In this document: positions 1 to 8,536 of the stretch, in pieces
How the letters are laid out: each line of letters opens with the position of its first letter
Position numbering within the stretch: position 1 is the stretch's first letter
NCBI GenBank assembly: GCA_034189065.1
Contig: JAXHVQ010000009.1
Location: forward strand, 1-64,000
Reading direction: 5' to 3'
DNA from: FACHB-1406 sp034189065
GTDB taxonomy: Bacteria; Cyanobacteriota; Cyanobacteriia; Cyanobacteriales; Spirulinaceae
DNA: 64,000 nt
The notes under the pieces: generated by a model
The model's input: the letters and a program-made list of their open reading frames with translations, nothing else
Told to the model about the DNA's origin: nothing
Database searches by the model: none
Program-made: the position numbers and the translations under genes

Positions 1-92
1 CTGCCTCCTGCCTTCTGCCTTCTGCCTCCTGCCTTCTGCCTTCTGCCTCCTGCCTCCTGCCTCCTGCCTCCTGCCCTCTGCCTTCTGCCTCC
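1..92. repeat. Heptamer tandem array (CTGCCTY)n inside the RND gene
   Basis: About 13 copies of a 7-bp unit (CTGCCTC/CTGCCTT on plus) run off the window edge. On the minus strand they are in frame with the RND pump; because 3 x 7 = 21 bp, they code for a heptapeptide repeat rather than breaking the frame. Confidence 0.9.
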
Positions 93-1396
93 TGCTTCGG
101 ACGCAACCACCAAACGGCGAGAACCGGCGAAAGGGTGCGCGCAACCAGGAGAGAAATGAGGACGGCGGCGGAGACGGTGAGACCGAAGGGTTTGAAGAAC
201 TGACCCACAGTACCTCCCATGAAGGCAACGGGGAGGAATACGGCGGCAATGGTGAGGGTGGAGGCGCTAACGGTGAGGCCGAGTTCGTCGGTGCCTTTGA
301 TAGCGGCTTGTTTGGGCGTATCTCCCCCTTCGATGTGACGGGTAATGTTTTCGACATCAACGATCGCGTCGTCTACGATGATACCAATGGTGAGGGCAAG
401 GGCGAGTAGAGTGATGGTTTCGAGGTTAAATCCCGCGATCGCCATCGCAATGAAGGTTCCCAACAAAGACAGAGGAATGGCGAGGGCCGCAATTAGAGTG
501 GCGCGCCAGCTTCGCAAAAAGGGATAAATGACTAAAATGGCTAAGACAATGGCTCCCAAAAGGGCATCAATGGTGGCCTGGGTTGCTTCGCGAATATAGT
601 CAGCTTGGGTTTCAGCCAGAACTAGTTGCACTTGGGGCAATTTTTGTTGCAATTGAGCGACGGTTTCTTGAATGCGCTTGACAACCTCTAGAGTATTGGC
701 ATCGCCTTGTTTGATGGCGCGAAAGGCGAGGGCATTGTTCCCGTTGAAACGGACGAGGGTTTTGGGACTTTCAATTTTGGTACGCTCGCTCTGTTGGAGT
801 TCCGAGTCGTTGCCTAACAAATCGACGCGCAGTACGCCGGGGAGTTGGGCGATGGGGGGCAGGATTTGGTCGAGGGCGAGTTGGGTTAGGTCTGCGAGAG
901 CTTGGTGGGGCGCGTTCTCGTCTTGTTTCCACTGGATGGCGTAGCTAGCAGCAGTGGATTCGTTGAGGTTGAGGGGAATAACCTCAAAGGTGGTTTCTGG
1001 GGAAAATTGGGCCTGTTGGAGCTGTTGTTGGACGGCTTCTGCGGACGAGGCGAGGGGGGTGCCGACAGCAAAGGCTAAGTTAGCGACGCTTTGTCCCGGA
1101 TAGGTAGAGGTTCGGGTACTTTCGAGACCATCGAGGGAGGCGATCGCATTTTCCAGGGGACGAGTGAGTTGAGTTTCGGTTTCCAGGGCGGTGGTGAGGG
1201 GAGTTTTGCCTTGGATGACGACAACGGGGAAGGTAATATCGGGAAATAGGGCATACTTGAGACTGCTAAAGGCAAAAAATCCGGCTGTTGCCACTGCCAG
1301 CCAGAAGCTCGCCGTCAGCCAAGGACGCGCGATCGCCCACCGAGAAATATTAAGTCGCTTGCGCCAAGATGCCGATGATGGAGAGAAGTTAGCCAT
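1..1396 (-). CDS. RND (AcrB/MexB-type) efflux transporter, N-terminal part, cut by window edge
   Basis: Inner-membrane proton-driven pump subunit of the RND superfamily. Reading minus from ATG at 1396 gives one open frame of 465 codons to the window edge. It holds a basic N-terminus, TM1, a first periplasmic loop with the family-typical ENAIASLDGLESTRT-like stretch, and TM2-TM6 including the TM4 motif GIIVDDAIVDVENI, whose paired acidic residues carry protons. After TM6 (ends LAVWWLRPK) the frame runs into a 7-bp tandem repeat translated as repeated QEAEGRR, at the place of the cytoplasmic TM6-TM7 linker. The C-terminal half lies outside the window, so whether the gene stays open past the repeat is unknown. 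No membrane-fusion partner is visible. Family certain, substrate unknown. Confidence 0.85.
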   Translation of the reverse strand, partial: MANFSPSSASWRKRLNISRWAIARPWLTASFWLAVATAGFFAFSSLKYALFPDITFPVVVIQGKTPLTTALETETQLTRPLENAIASLDGLESTRTSTYPGQSVANLAFAVGTPLASSAEAVQQQLQQAQFSPETTFEVIPLNLNESTAASYAIQWKQDENAPHQALADLTQLALDQILPPIAQLPGVLRVDLLGNDSELQQSERTKIESPKTLVRFNGNNALAFRAIKQGDANTLEVVKRIQETVAQLQQKLPQVQLVLAETQADYIREATQATIDALLGAIVLAILVIYPFLRSWRATLIAALAIPLSLLGTFIAMAIAGFNLETITLLALALTIGIIVDDAIVDVENITRHIEGGDTPKQAAIKGTDELGLTVSASTLTIAAVFLPVAFMGGTVGQFFKPFGLTVSAAVLISLLVARTLSPVLAVWWLRPKQEAEGRGQEAGGRRQEAEGRRQEAEGRRQEA

Positions 1397-1447
1397 TGTT
1401 CTCTTGCGTTCGAGATGTGCGAGGGCGTTGCCATTCCGTCCCCTTAA

Positions 1448-1475
1448 AAAAGGGCGCGCGATCGCGCGCCCTTTT
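1448..1475 (-). terminator. 28-bp perfect palindrome, probable terminator
   Basis: Arms 1448-1461 and 1462-1475 are perfectly complementary, GC-rich, with the HIP1 octamer GCGATCGC at the centre. On the minus strand the stem is followed by a run of six T. It lies 28 bp beyond the stop of the 119-aa minus gene and before the RND gene, so it probably ends the former transcript. The four A/four T flanks could allow activity in both directions. Confidence 0.6.
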
Positions 1476-1503
1476 CAAGTTTCGATCGCGCGCAGTCGCT
1501 CGT

Positions 1504-1863
1504 TTAGTTAGAATTTCCGATTTGACGATAGCACGCCATACCAATATCCGTAAAAACTTGGGGGGCTTGTCCGGTTTGAGAGGCTCTGCGGTTGAGGGCG
1601 ACGAACTGAGCGCTGGTGAATCGAGCTTGGAAGCGCGAGAGGGTGCATTGGCATAGTCTTTGAGCTTGGGCTTGGTTTAAACCCTCGCTCTGGGCCCGTC
1701 GCTTACAACTTCTGAGGTAGTCTTCGCGGAGATTTTGGGGATACTGATTTTGGGCGAGCAACTGAGGAGAGAGGTTTCCGGCACTAACTGAGGGCATTCC
1801 GAGTAGTAGGGCGAGGGGAACGGCGAGTAAGTTGGAGACCAGGGGGAAGGCAATGGAATTCAT
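1504..1863 (-). CDS. Small secreted Cys-containing protein, unknown function
   Basis: 119 aa. A hydrophobic N-terminus (residues about 5-28, ending PSVSAG) looks like a signal peptide. The mature part has four cysteines in the pattern C-x17-C-x-C-x36-C (RSCKRR, RLCQCTL, GMACYRQ), compatible with disulfides or metal binding in the periplasm. I do not recognise a named family, though the Cys/Gln-rich helical layout resembles small cyanobacterial exported proteins. It sits 108 bp upstream of the RND pump gene on the same strand with a terminator-like palindrome between them, so probably not co-transcribed. A real gene is likely from the signal peptide and coding bias. Confidence 0.65.
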   Translation of the reverse strand: MNSIAFPLVSNLLAVPLALLLGMPSVSAGNLSPQLLAQNQYPQNLREDYLRSCKRRAQSEGLNQAQAQRLCQCTLSRFQARFTSAQFVALNRRASQTGQAPQVFTDIGMACYRQIGNSN

Positions 1864-2048
1864 AGTAGATCGATGACCTCTGGGTTTAAGGAATTGTGAG
1901 GGTTAGAGCAGTTTAACAGGCGATGGGAATACTGCGATCGCGCCTGTTTGGGTTATCCCGGTTATTTTAGACTTATTTGCTCGATTTGGAGTTCCGGATC
2001 GCTTAATCAGGGAACGGAGTCATACCTACTAAAAATTTAACAGGTCGC

Positions 2049-2106
2049 CCCCATCTCCCCATCTCCCCATCTCCCCATCTCCCCATCTCCCCATCTCCCC
2101 ATCTCC
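2049..2106. repeat. Octamer tandem array (ATCTCCCC)n
   Basis: About seven copies of an 8-bp unit in the spacer before the cyclase gene. The same unit in reverse orientation recurs at 22397-22430. The spacer 1864-2410 holds otherwise only the doubtful small ORF at 2134. Confidence 0.9.
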
Positions 2107-2133
2107 GGCGTGCAGCCAACGCTTGAAAACAGT

Positions 2134-2328
2134 ATGACGGATCGGTTGCGAGTTACTGAGAGCTGTTACCGTACCTTCTATTATCCTGAAAATCGAGTTA
2201 TCGTTGTGAAAGAGAATTCAATTGTCAGGGTCTCTACTCTCCTTCAGCATCAATACTCCGAGCGGCCTGAAGAGCAGCCCTATTTTCGCGCAGTGCGAGG
2301 GCAAGGGTTAAAATTATTTCAGGGTTAG
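2134..2328 (+). CDS. Doubtful small ORF, unknown
   Basis: 64 aa from ATG 2134 (a GTG 24 bp upstream is also possible), basic, without signal peptide or recognised motif. It starts right after the octamer array and ends 82 bp before the cyclase ATG. No clear ribosome-binding site. Listed because the spacer otherwise has no gene; it may well be noise. Confidence 0.2.
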   Translation: MTDRLRVTESCYRTFYYPENRVIVVKENSIVRVSTLLQHQYSERPEEQPYFRAVRGQGLKLFQG

Positions 2329-2410
2329 CACTTACAGACGCAAGGCGCTTTGGTGAGAGCCAACGAGGAAATTGCGGAATCCTCCCAGGTTGGGAGCCAA
2401 ACCAAAATCC

Positions 2411-5400
2411 ATGAGAGACGAAGACAAAAGTAAGACCCAATTGATTCAAGAATTAGAGTCCCTACGCGCTCGCGTTGCGGAGCTCGAAAAATTAGTTAGC
2501 GATCGCTACACCATCGACCGCGTTTTGTATCGTAACATCCTCGACCACGCGATCGCCGGTTTTTTTCAGATTACCCCCGACCGGCAGTACCTGGTTGTGA
2601 ATATGGCGATGGCAGAAATCTTCGGTTATTCGTCGCCGTTGGAAATGACGACGGAAGTTGACGATATCGCCGCCCGAGTGTATGTCGATCGCGATCGCTA
2701 TAGCGAATTTCAACGCCTGCTCGAGGAAAACGACTCGGTTAAAGAATTCGAGTATCAAGCTTATCGCCAAGATGGAACCCTCATCTGGGTTTCCGACAAC
2801 GCTCATGCCGTGCGCGATCTCGATGGGACTATCCTTTACTACGAGGGCAATAGCATTGACATTAGCGAGCGTAAAGCCTCTGAGGTGGAGCTTTCGCGTA
2901 CCGTTGAAGAACGAACTGCTGCATTGAAAGAATCCAATCGATTCCTCGTGCGGGAAGTGGTGGGACACTATATGTCGCAAAGCGCGCTCCAAGCCGTACG
3001 CGACCAACTCAAAGCAATTTTAGAAGCAGTACCGGGAATGGTTTCTTGTGTCAGCTCCGATTTGCGCTATTTAGGAGTCAATCATAGTCTCGCTAAAGTG
3101 TTTAATCTTCCTCCAGAAGCCTTTATCGGTCAAGATTTAGGATTTCTCGGCACAGGACTCGAATTCAATCAATTTGTACGTAACTTTTTTACTAATTCTC
3201 AACAAGAAGCCTACTGCGAAATTTCGGTCAAAGTCGGCGGAATGATGCGCAACTATGTTGTCGTTGCTCAAAAATATGCTAATAGTCGTGCCGCTTTTAC
3301 TGTCGGTATCGATATTACCGAACGACGACAAGCAGAAAGCGATTTAAAAGCGGCAAAGGATCAACTACAAGCCATTTTAGATGCGGTACCGGGAATTGTT
3401 TCTTGGATTAGCTCGGATTTACGTTATCTAGGAGTCAATCAACATTTAGCCAAAACCTTTGGCATTCGTGCAGAAGCCTTTGTGGATCAAGATATTGGCT
3501 TTCTTGGAACCGGCTCGGAGTTCAATCAATTCGTGCGCGATTTCTTTGTGAGTGACGAGTCCGAAGGATATCGAGAAGTCGCCGCCCAAGTGAAGGGAAA
3601 AACTCGAAACTTTTTAATTGTTGCCCAAAAATACGACAACAATCAAGCCGCCTTTGTCGTAGGTATTGATATTAGCGATCGCAAAACCGCAGAAAAAGCT
3701 CTCCGAGACACTGAAGCTCAATATCGCAGTATTTTTGAAAATACTATTGAAGGAATTTTTCAAATCAGTTCCGAAGGCGAATACCTCAGCGCCAATCCCG
3801 CTCTCGCTCGAATTTATGGGTACCGTTCCCCAGAAGAACTGAAACTCAGCTTGAGCAGTCCCGAAGCGCGAGTTTACGTCAATCCCCAACAGCGCGAGCA
3901 ATTCATGCAAGACTTAGAGATGCGCGATCGCGTTGTCGGCTTTGAAACGCAAATTTATCGTCAAGATGGAACGGTTGTGTGGATTTCTAAAAATGCCCGG
4001 GCGGTTCGCGACGAACAAGGAACTTTGCTCTACTACGAAGGCACTGTTGAAGATATTTCCGAACGCAAGCGCGCCCAAGAGGACTTACAACACGCTTATG
4101 CCCAATTGGAACGGAGGGTGGACGAACGCACCTCTGCTCTCAAAGAAGCTAATAACAAACTGCTCAAAGAAATCTCCGAGCGCGAGCGCGTCGAACAAGC
4201 TCTGCGCAACTCCGAAGCCGAACTGCGGGCGCTGTTTGCGGCAATGACCGATATTATCACTGTTTTTGATGCAGAAGGGCGCTATGTTAAGGTAGTTTCT
4301 ACCAATTCAGAAGTATTGTACAGCCCTACGGCTAACCGCATTGGCAAAACAGTTTACGACGTTTTATTACCAGAAGAAGCCGATTTTTTTGTTGCCGAAA
4401 TTCAGCGCGTTCTCAATAGCGGAGAAACGCTAAATCTTGAATATTCCTTGTGCGTAGCTGACGATAAATCAACTAAATCTGGTTCCAATAAATCAAAGAC
4501 AATCGCGCAAATTGCAACCCAAGAAGTCGAGCAAGAGCCAATACCCAACTCTGAGGAATCCGCTCCTCGGGGTCGTCTCGAAATAACACCCCCAAAGATC
4601 GAAAAATTAAAGTTTAAAGAAGTATGGTTTGCCGCAACGGTTTCCCCTTTGCCCAACAATTGTGTCATTTGGGTGGCGCGCAATATTACCGAACGCAAAC
4701 GAATGCTTGATGCTCTCTCCCAAGCTGAAGCCAAGTATCGCAGTATTTTTGAAAATGCGGCGGAAGGCATTTTTCAAACCAGTGCTGACGGCAAGTTTCT
4801 CAGTGCTAATCCTGCTTTGGTAAAAATGTGCGGCTACAGTTCGGCAAGAGAACTCAAAAATAGTATCGTCGATATTGGCAGACAGTTGTACGTGGATACT
4901 CAGCAGCGCGATGAGATAGTTACTCTACTCGAAGAGCAGGATGCCGTCTATCATTGGGAGTCCCAACTTTACCGCAAGGATGGCAGTATTATTTGGGTTT
5001 CAGAAAATGTACGAGCCGTTCGCGACGGACGTAGAAAGTTGCTTTATTATGAGGGAACAGTGGATGATATTACTCAGCGCAAACAGACCGAGGAAAAGTT
5101 GCTCGTGGAGCAGGAAAAGTCGGAGCGGTTATTGTTAAATATTTTGCCCAAGGCGATTGTCGAACAACTCAAGCAGTATCAAGGATCGCTGGCAGAACGG
5201 TTTGATGAGGCAACGGTTCTCTTTGCGGATATTGTAGGGTTTACGCCCCTTTCCTCGCGAATTCCGCCGCTGGAATTAGTGAATTTATTGAATCGAATTT
5301 TTTCCAATTTCGATCGCCTTGCCGAACACTACGGTCTCGAGAAAATTAAAACCATTGGCGATGCCTATATGGTAGCAGGTGGGTTGCCCCTCCCTCAACC

Positions 5401-5797
5401 CGATCGCGTCGAGGCGATCGCGGATATGGCCCTAGAAATGCAAGCGAGTATCGACCGCTTCCAAGATGACTTAGGAGAACCCTTTCAAATTCGCATCGGT
5501 ATCAACACCGGTCCAGTTATTGCTGGCGTAATCGGTATTAAAAAGTTCATCTACGATCTCTGGGGAGATACGGTTAACGTGGCTTCGAGAATGGAGTCCC
5601 AAGGGGAAGCTGGTAAAATTCAAGTCACCGAAGCCACTTACGAACGCCTTAAGGATAAGTATCGCTTTGAAAAACGAGGCACGATCTCTGTCAAAGGTCG
5701 GGGTGAAATGACCGCTTATTGGTTGGAGGGACGCAATGCAAACGCCTTTCCTACGGTAGAACAGATGGGGATTCTTGACATCGATAGGGACGGATAG
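2411..5797 (+). CDS. Six-PAS class III adenylate cyclase
   Basis: Makes cAMP from ATP; soluble multi-sensor signalling protein (1128 aa, no TM seen). ATG 2411 is preferred over the in-frame TTG at 2372 because it opens the predicted N-terminal coiled coil (residues 1-30). PAS domains with PAC ends (DISERK, DITERR, DISDRK, DISERK, NITERK, DITQRK) lie at about 40-155, 200-305, 315-425, 435-555, 600-765 and 775-890, with coiled-coil linkers. The cyclase domain spans about 910-1110. Metal ligands are D940 (FADIVGF) and D984 (KTIGD); adenine-selecting residues are K980 and D1049 (YDLWGD); N1056 and R1060 (VNVASRM) are the transition-state pair. K and D at the selecting positions argue for ATP, not GTP. 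All catalytic residues are present, so it is expected to be active. Monocistronic in appearance. PAS ligands cannot be inferred. Confidence 0.93.
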   Translation: MRDEDKSKTQLIQELESLRARVAELEKLVSDRYTIDRVLYRNILDHAIAGFFQITPDRQYLVVNMAMAEIFGYSSPLEMTTEVDDIAARVYVDRDRYSEFQRLLEENDSVKEFEYQAYRQDGTLIWVSDNAHAVRDLDGTILYYEGNSIDISERKASEVELSRTVEERTAALKESNRFLVREVVGHYMSQSALQAVRDQLKAILEAVPGMVSCVSSDLRYLGVNHSLAKVFNLPPEAFIGQDLGFLGTGLEFNQFVRNFFTNSQQEAYCEISVKVGGMMRNYVVVAQKYANSRAAFTVGIDITERRQAESDLKAAKDQLQAILDAVPGIVSWISSDLRYLGVNQHLAKTFGIRAEAFVDQDIGFLGTGSEFNQFVRDFFVSDESEGYREVAAQVKGKTRNFLIVAQKYDNNQAAFVVGIDISDRKTAEKALRDTEAQYRSIFENTIEGIFQISSEGEYLSANPALARIYGYRSPEELKLSLSSPEARVYVNPQQREQFMQDLEMRDRVVGFETQIYRQDGTVVWISKNARAVRDEQGTLLYYEGTVEDISERKRAQEDLQHAYAQLERRVDERTSALKEANNKLLKEISERERVEQALRNSEAELRALFAAMTDIITVFDAEGRYVKVVSTNSEVLYSPTANRIGKTVYDVLLPEEADFFVAEIQRVLNSGETLNLEYSLCVADDKSTKSGSNKSKTIAQIATQEVEQEPIPNSEESAPRGRLEITPPKIEKLKFKEVWFAATVSPLPNNCVIWVARNITERKRMLDALSQAEAKYRSIFENAAEGIFQTSADGKFLSANPALVKMCGYSSARELKNSIVDIGRQLYVDTQQRDEIVTLLEEQDAVYHWESQLYRKDGSIIWVSENVRAVRDGRRKLLYYEGTVDDITQRKQTEEKLLVEQEKSERLLLNILPKAIVEQLKQYQGSLAERFDEATVLFADIVGFTPLSSRIPPLELVNLLNRIFSNFDRLAEHYGLEKIKTIGDAYMVAGGLPLPQPDRVEAIADMALEMQASIDRFQDDLGEPFQIRIGINTGPVIAGVIGIKKFIYDLWGDTVNVASRMESQGEAGKIQVTEATYERLKDKYRFEKRGTISVKGRGEMTAYWLEGRNANAFPTVEQMGILDIDRDG

Positions 5798-5989
5798 GTT
5801 TTTAAACGGCACAAAAACTTTTCTGACCGTGTCCGAAGCGTTGAGTATACAAATTTATCGAGCATCTGTCTATAACTTCGAGCTAATTTATTAATGCGTG
5901 TCGCTCCCCGTCAATTAAGGAAAAGGAAAGCAAACGAAAAAATGCTGTAAAGTAAAGCAATCAATCTTCCTTGAAGTGCCAACTCACCT

Positions 5990-6496
5990 ATGGATCCTGT
6001 CAAAACTCAAGTCAAGCTATCTCTGTCGCGAATTTTCCTCATTGCTGCTGTCGTTATCGCCATTGGCTGGATTGCCATGAGAATTGCTCTCCCCAACAAT
6101 CCCACGATCTTTTCTGGGACTCGTCCCGCTACACTGGGCGTTCGCGCCGGACAGCTTGCGCCTTGTCCGAATACGCCCAACTGCGTCAGCAGCCAAAGTG
6201 ACGATATCGACCACTATATCGACCCGTTGGCTGACAACGGTCAAGCTTCAGCCCCTCTATCCCGGCTCGAACAAATCGTCAATGAGACAAAACGCGCCAA
6301 AGTCATCGCCCGAGCCGATAACTACCTCTACGCTCAATTTACCAGCCGATGGATGGGGTTTGTTGATGATGTGGAATTTTTTGAGGACGATGCTGGGGAA
6401 ATTGAGGTGCGTTCGGCTTCTCGCTTAGGCGAGTCCGATCTCGGCGTTAACCGTTCCCGTATCGAAACCCTTCGTTCCCAATTTCAAGGTCAATAA
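5990..6496 (+). CDS. DUF1499 family membrane-anchored protein
   Basis: 168 aa. One N-terminal TM segment (residues about 10-30, LSRIFLIAAVVIAIGWIA), then the DUF1499 domain with the typical CPNTPNCVSSQ opening near residue 57, an internal FVDDVEFFED strand and the closing S-R-x-G-x-S-D-x-G-x-NR signature (SRLGESDLGVNRSRIE). Family function is unknown; in cyanobacteria and plastids these are often membrane- or thylakoid-associated. Start ATG 5990 precedes the TM segment. Followed by a 400-bp spacer, so a single-gene unit. Confidence 0.85.
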   Translation: MDPVKTQVKLSLSRIFLIAAVVIAIGWIAMRIALPNNPTIFSGTRPATLGVRAGQLAPCPNTPNCVSSQSDDIDHYIDPLADNGQASAPLSRLEQIVNETKRAKVIARADNYLYAQFTSRWMGFVDDVEFFEDDAGEIEVRSASRLGESDLGVNRSRIETLRSQFQGQ

Positions 6497-6903
6497 ACTG
6501 GCTCCCGAGGGGCAGCAATGCTAAGATGTCTGTCGAAATGGCGCGCGTCGCAGCAGAGAAGCGGAGCTTGCACGCCAACAGAGTTGCGACTGTTATTGTT
6601 ATTCCCCCAGGTGCATTTTTTCGGGAGACCTTACTTTTGTCGTTCGAGCTTTGCACTTCGAGCGATCGCGCGTCAAGTCCTGTTTCTCCGGCTGGGATAT
6701 TGCCCTTTTTCCTCTTCAGTTGAGGAGAGTCAATGTAATGTTAAGTCGGCGGGTGCGAAGCGCAAATTGTCAGGTTGGGGAAATCCTCGCTATGCTTGCT
6801 TTTTTGGACTGCAAGAAAGCCGACATCAGTTTGTTAGCAGTCAAAGGCAACCCTCGCCCAAGGCTGACTCGTCCGAATTTGTCCCTCTCGACTTATCCTT
6901 CCT
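6497..6903. other. Intergenic spacer without recognised gene
   Basis: 407 bp between the DUF1499 gene and the acetyltransferase. Short overlapping ORFs exist in two frames but none has a recognisable motif, ribosome-binding site or signal peptide. HIP1-like sites occur. I see no repeat or RNA structure that I can support. Confidence 0.5.
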
Positions 6904-7395
6904 ATGATCCGCGACGCGACCAATGCAGATTTAGCTGCAATTGTCAAGATATACAATGCTTCAATTCCCCAGCGCCTTGCCACGGCAGATACGAAGCCGG
7001 TCTCGGTAGCCAGTCGCCAGAGTTGGTTTGAAAATCATCACCCCGCAACGTACCCCCTCATCGTTATGGAATTAAAGGGAGAAATTGTCGCTTGGCTGAG
7101 TTTTCGCCCGTTTTACGGCAGACCTGCCTACAAAACCACCGCAGAAATTAGCATTTATGTTACTCCCGAATACCACCGCCAAGGCATCGGACAGCAACTT
7201 CTCGAACAAGCCATCGACCGCAGCCAAGAACTTGGATTCAATACCCTCGTTGCTTTTATTTTTGCCCATAACGAAGCTAGTCTTAAGTTATTTGAAAAGT
7301 TAAATTTCCGAGAGTGGGGATATTTGCCGAGAATTGCCGAGTTAGACGGAATTGAGCGAGATTTAACCATCTTGGGACGCAGGGTTCAATTTTGA
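6904..7395 (+). CDS. GNAT N-acetyltransferase, phosphinothricin-acetyltransferase-like
   Basis: 163 aa, single GNAT domain transferring acetyl from acetyl-CoA to an amine. Motif A with the pyrophosphate loop is YVTPEYHRQGIGQQLL (residues about 81-96, Q/R-x-x-G-x-G/A), and the IFAHNEASLKLFEKLNF stretch (about 119-135) is typical of the PAT/YwnH/MnaT subgroup that acetylates phosphinothricin, methionine sulfoximine or methionine sulfone. The true substrate cannot be read from sequence. It faces the usp gene tail-to-tail with 33 bp overlap (7363-7395). Confidence 0.88.
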   Translation: MIRDATNADLAAIVKIYNASIPQRLATADTKPVSVASRQSWFENHHPATYPLIVMELKGEIVAWLSFRPFYGRPAYKTTAEISIYVTPEYHRQGIGQQLLEQAIDRSQELGFNTLVAFIFAHNEASLKLFEKLNFREWGYLPRIAELDGIERDLTILGRRVQF

Positions 7396-7860
7396 TTGGA
7401 CGATTGAAACAGTGCAGGGAGCGCGATGAACGACGTAACTGCTGACGCTTCCCATCAACATTTCCATCATCCCCGTCAGTCCCCGACGACCCAGTACAAT
7501 TAAGTCGGCATCCCAACGCCGTGCAAGGTCGCAAATTACCTTTCCCGGTTCTCCAAAGCCTACTTTTGACTCTACTGTAATGCCCAACTTCTTAGCATTT
7601 TGACAATAGTCTGAGAGCCACTGTTGAATTTCTGTTTGTTGGCGTTCGAGTTCGGTTTGTAAGGCACTAGCATAGCGCGCGAGTGGTTCGGTTGTTAACT
7701 CGAATTCGTGTAAAAATAAGCCTTGATGTTGATCGAGGGGAATTCCGTGAAAGAGCATTAATTTAGCGCCTTCTTTTTGGGCTAAGTTGAGAGCTTGCTC
7801 GAATACAAGGTCGCTGTGGCTGGAGCGGTCGAGGGCGGCTAAAATTTTTTCGTAAGTCAT
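7363..7860 (-). CDS. Universal stress protein (UspA family), ATP-binding type
   Basis: 165 aa, Rossmann-like alpha/beta fold, cytoplasmic. Starts TYEKILAALDRS with the conserved Asp of strand 1, and carries the ATP-binding signature G-x2-G-x9-GS (LGRRGLTGMMEMLMGSVS, residues about 129-146) followed by VVHRAPCTVSIV. Members usually dimerise and act in stress tolerance. Its 3-prime end overlaps the convergent GNAT gene by 33 bp. A second paralogue lies directly upstream on the same strand (7978-8463), separated by a heptamer array; the two probably arose by tandem duplication. Confidence 0.9.
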   Translation of the reverse strand: MTYEKILAALDRSSHSDLVFEQALNLAQKEGAKLMLFHGIPLDQHQGLFLHEFELTTEPLARYASALQTELERQQTEIQQWLSDYCQNAKKLGITVESKVGFGEPGKVICDLARRWDADLIVLGRRGLTGMMEMLMGSVSSYVVHRAPCTVSIVQSKLNPASQDG

Positions 7861-7920
7861 AATTTAGGGAAGAATTCACCAATTTAAGAAGTCAGAAGGT
7901 GGGGTTGAGAATTGGAAACG

Positions 7921-7974
7921 ACTAATGACCAATGACTAATGACTAATGACTAATGACCAATGACTAATGACCAA
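7921..7974. repeat. Heptamer array (ATGACYA)n between the two usp genes
   Basis: About seven copies of TAATGAC/CAATGAC-type heptamers. The leader GGGTTGAGAATTGGAAA just before the array (7903-7919) is repeated with one change before the similar array at 45652, so the repeat unit that spreads may include this flank. Confidence 0.85.
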
Positions 7975-7977
7975 ACA

Positions 7978-8463
7978 TTACTTTTCTTCTTTAGGAACGC
8001 CAATTCCTTGTACTACTAAAACCGAACAAGGCGCGCGATGGAGGACGTAGTTGCTGACACTTCCCAAGATCATTTCTGCAAGACCCTGACGGCCGCGCCG
8101 ACCTAGTACAATTAAGTCGGCTTCCCAGGTTTCGGCGAGTTTGCAAATCCAGTTTCCCACTTCGCCCAGTTTCCAATCCCATTCTGTCTCTACCCCTGCC
8201 TGCGTTGCGCGATCGCAATAAGACTGAATCCACTGTCGCGTTTCCTCAGTTTCTTTTTCTAAGTGTTCTTGCATAGCAACCGAGAAATTCGTAAGATTTT
8301 GACCGTATAAATCGCTATAGGTCATTTCGGGATGGTCGAAGGGTAACCCGCGAAAAAGCATTAACCGGGCTCCATCAACTTTAGCAATATCGAGGGCTTT
8401 TTCAAAAATAACTTCGGTTTGCGGCGATTCGTCTAACGCTACTAATATTTTTTGATATTTCAT
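7978..8463 (-). CDS. Universal stress protein (UspA family), second copy
   Basis: 161 aa from ATG 8463 (MKYQKILVALDES); an upstream in-frame extension to 8640 overlaps the aminotransferase gene and is not believed. ATP-binding signature LGRRGRQGLAEMILGSVS then VLHRAPCSVLVVQ, same spacing as the downstream paralogue. The two proteins share the layout of a single Usp domain and a long central helix region but have diverged in the middle. Cytoplasmic, likely stress-related. Lies 73 bp after the aminotransferase gene, so co-transcription is possible. Confidence 0.9.
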   Translation of the reverse strand: MKYQKILVALDESPQTEVIFEKALDIAKVDGARLMLFRGLPFDHPEMTYSDLYGQNLTNFSVAMQEHLEKETEETRQWIQSYCDRATQAGVETEWDWKLGEVGNWICKLAETWEADLIVLGRRGRQGLAEMILGSVSNYVLHRAPCSVLVVQGIGVPKEEK

Positions 8464-8536
8464 TGTTCGTATCTGAATTTTGAACGATTCAACTCCTCCT
8501 TCAATTTTAAATCCCGACGAGCGCCCCTCGCCATGA

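Noticed and set aside
2049..2106. Possible CRISPR array (tandem repeats)
   Set aside because: Units are 8 bp, contiguous and without spacers; the same holds for all tandem arrays in the window. No cas genes.
6518..7031. Overlapping ORFs upstream of and inside the GNAT gene
   Set aside because: They overlap one another in two frames and run into the GNAT gene out of frame; no recognisable domain.
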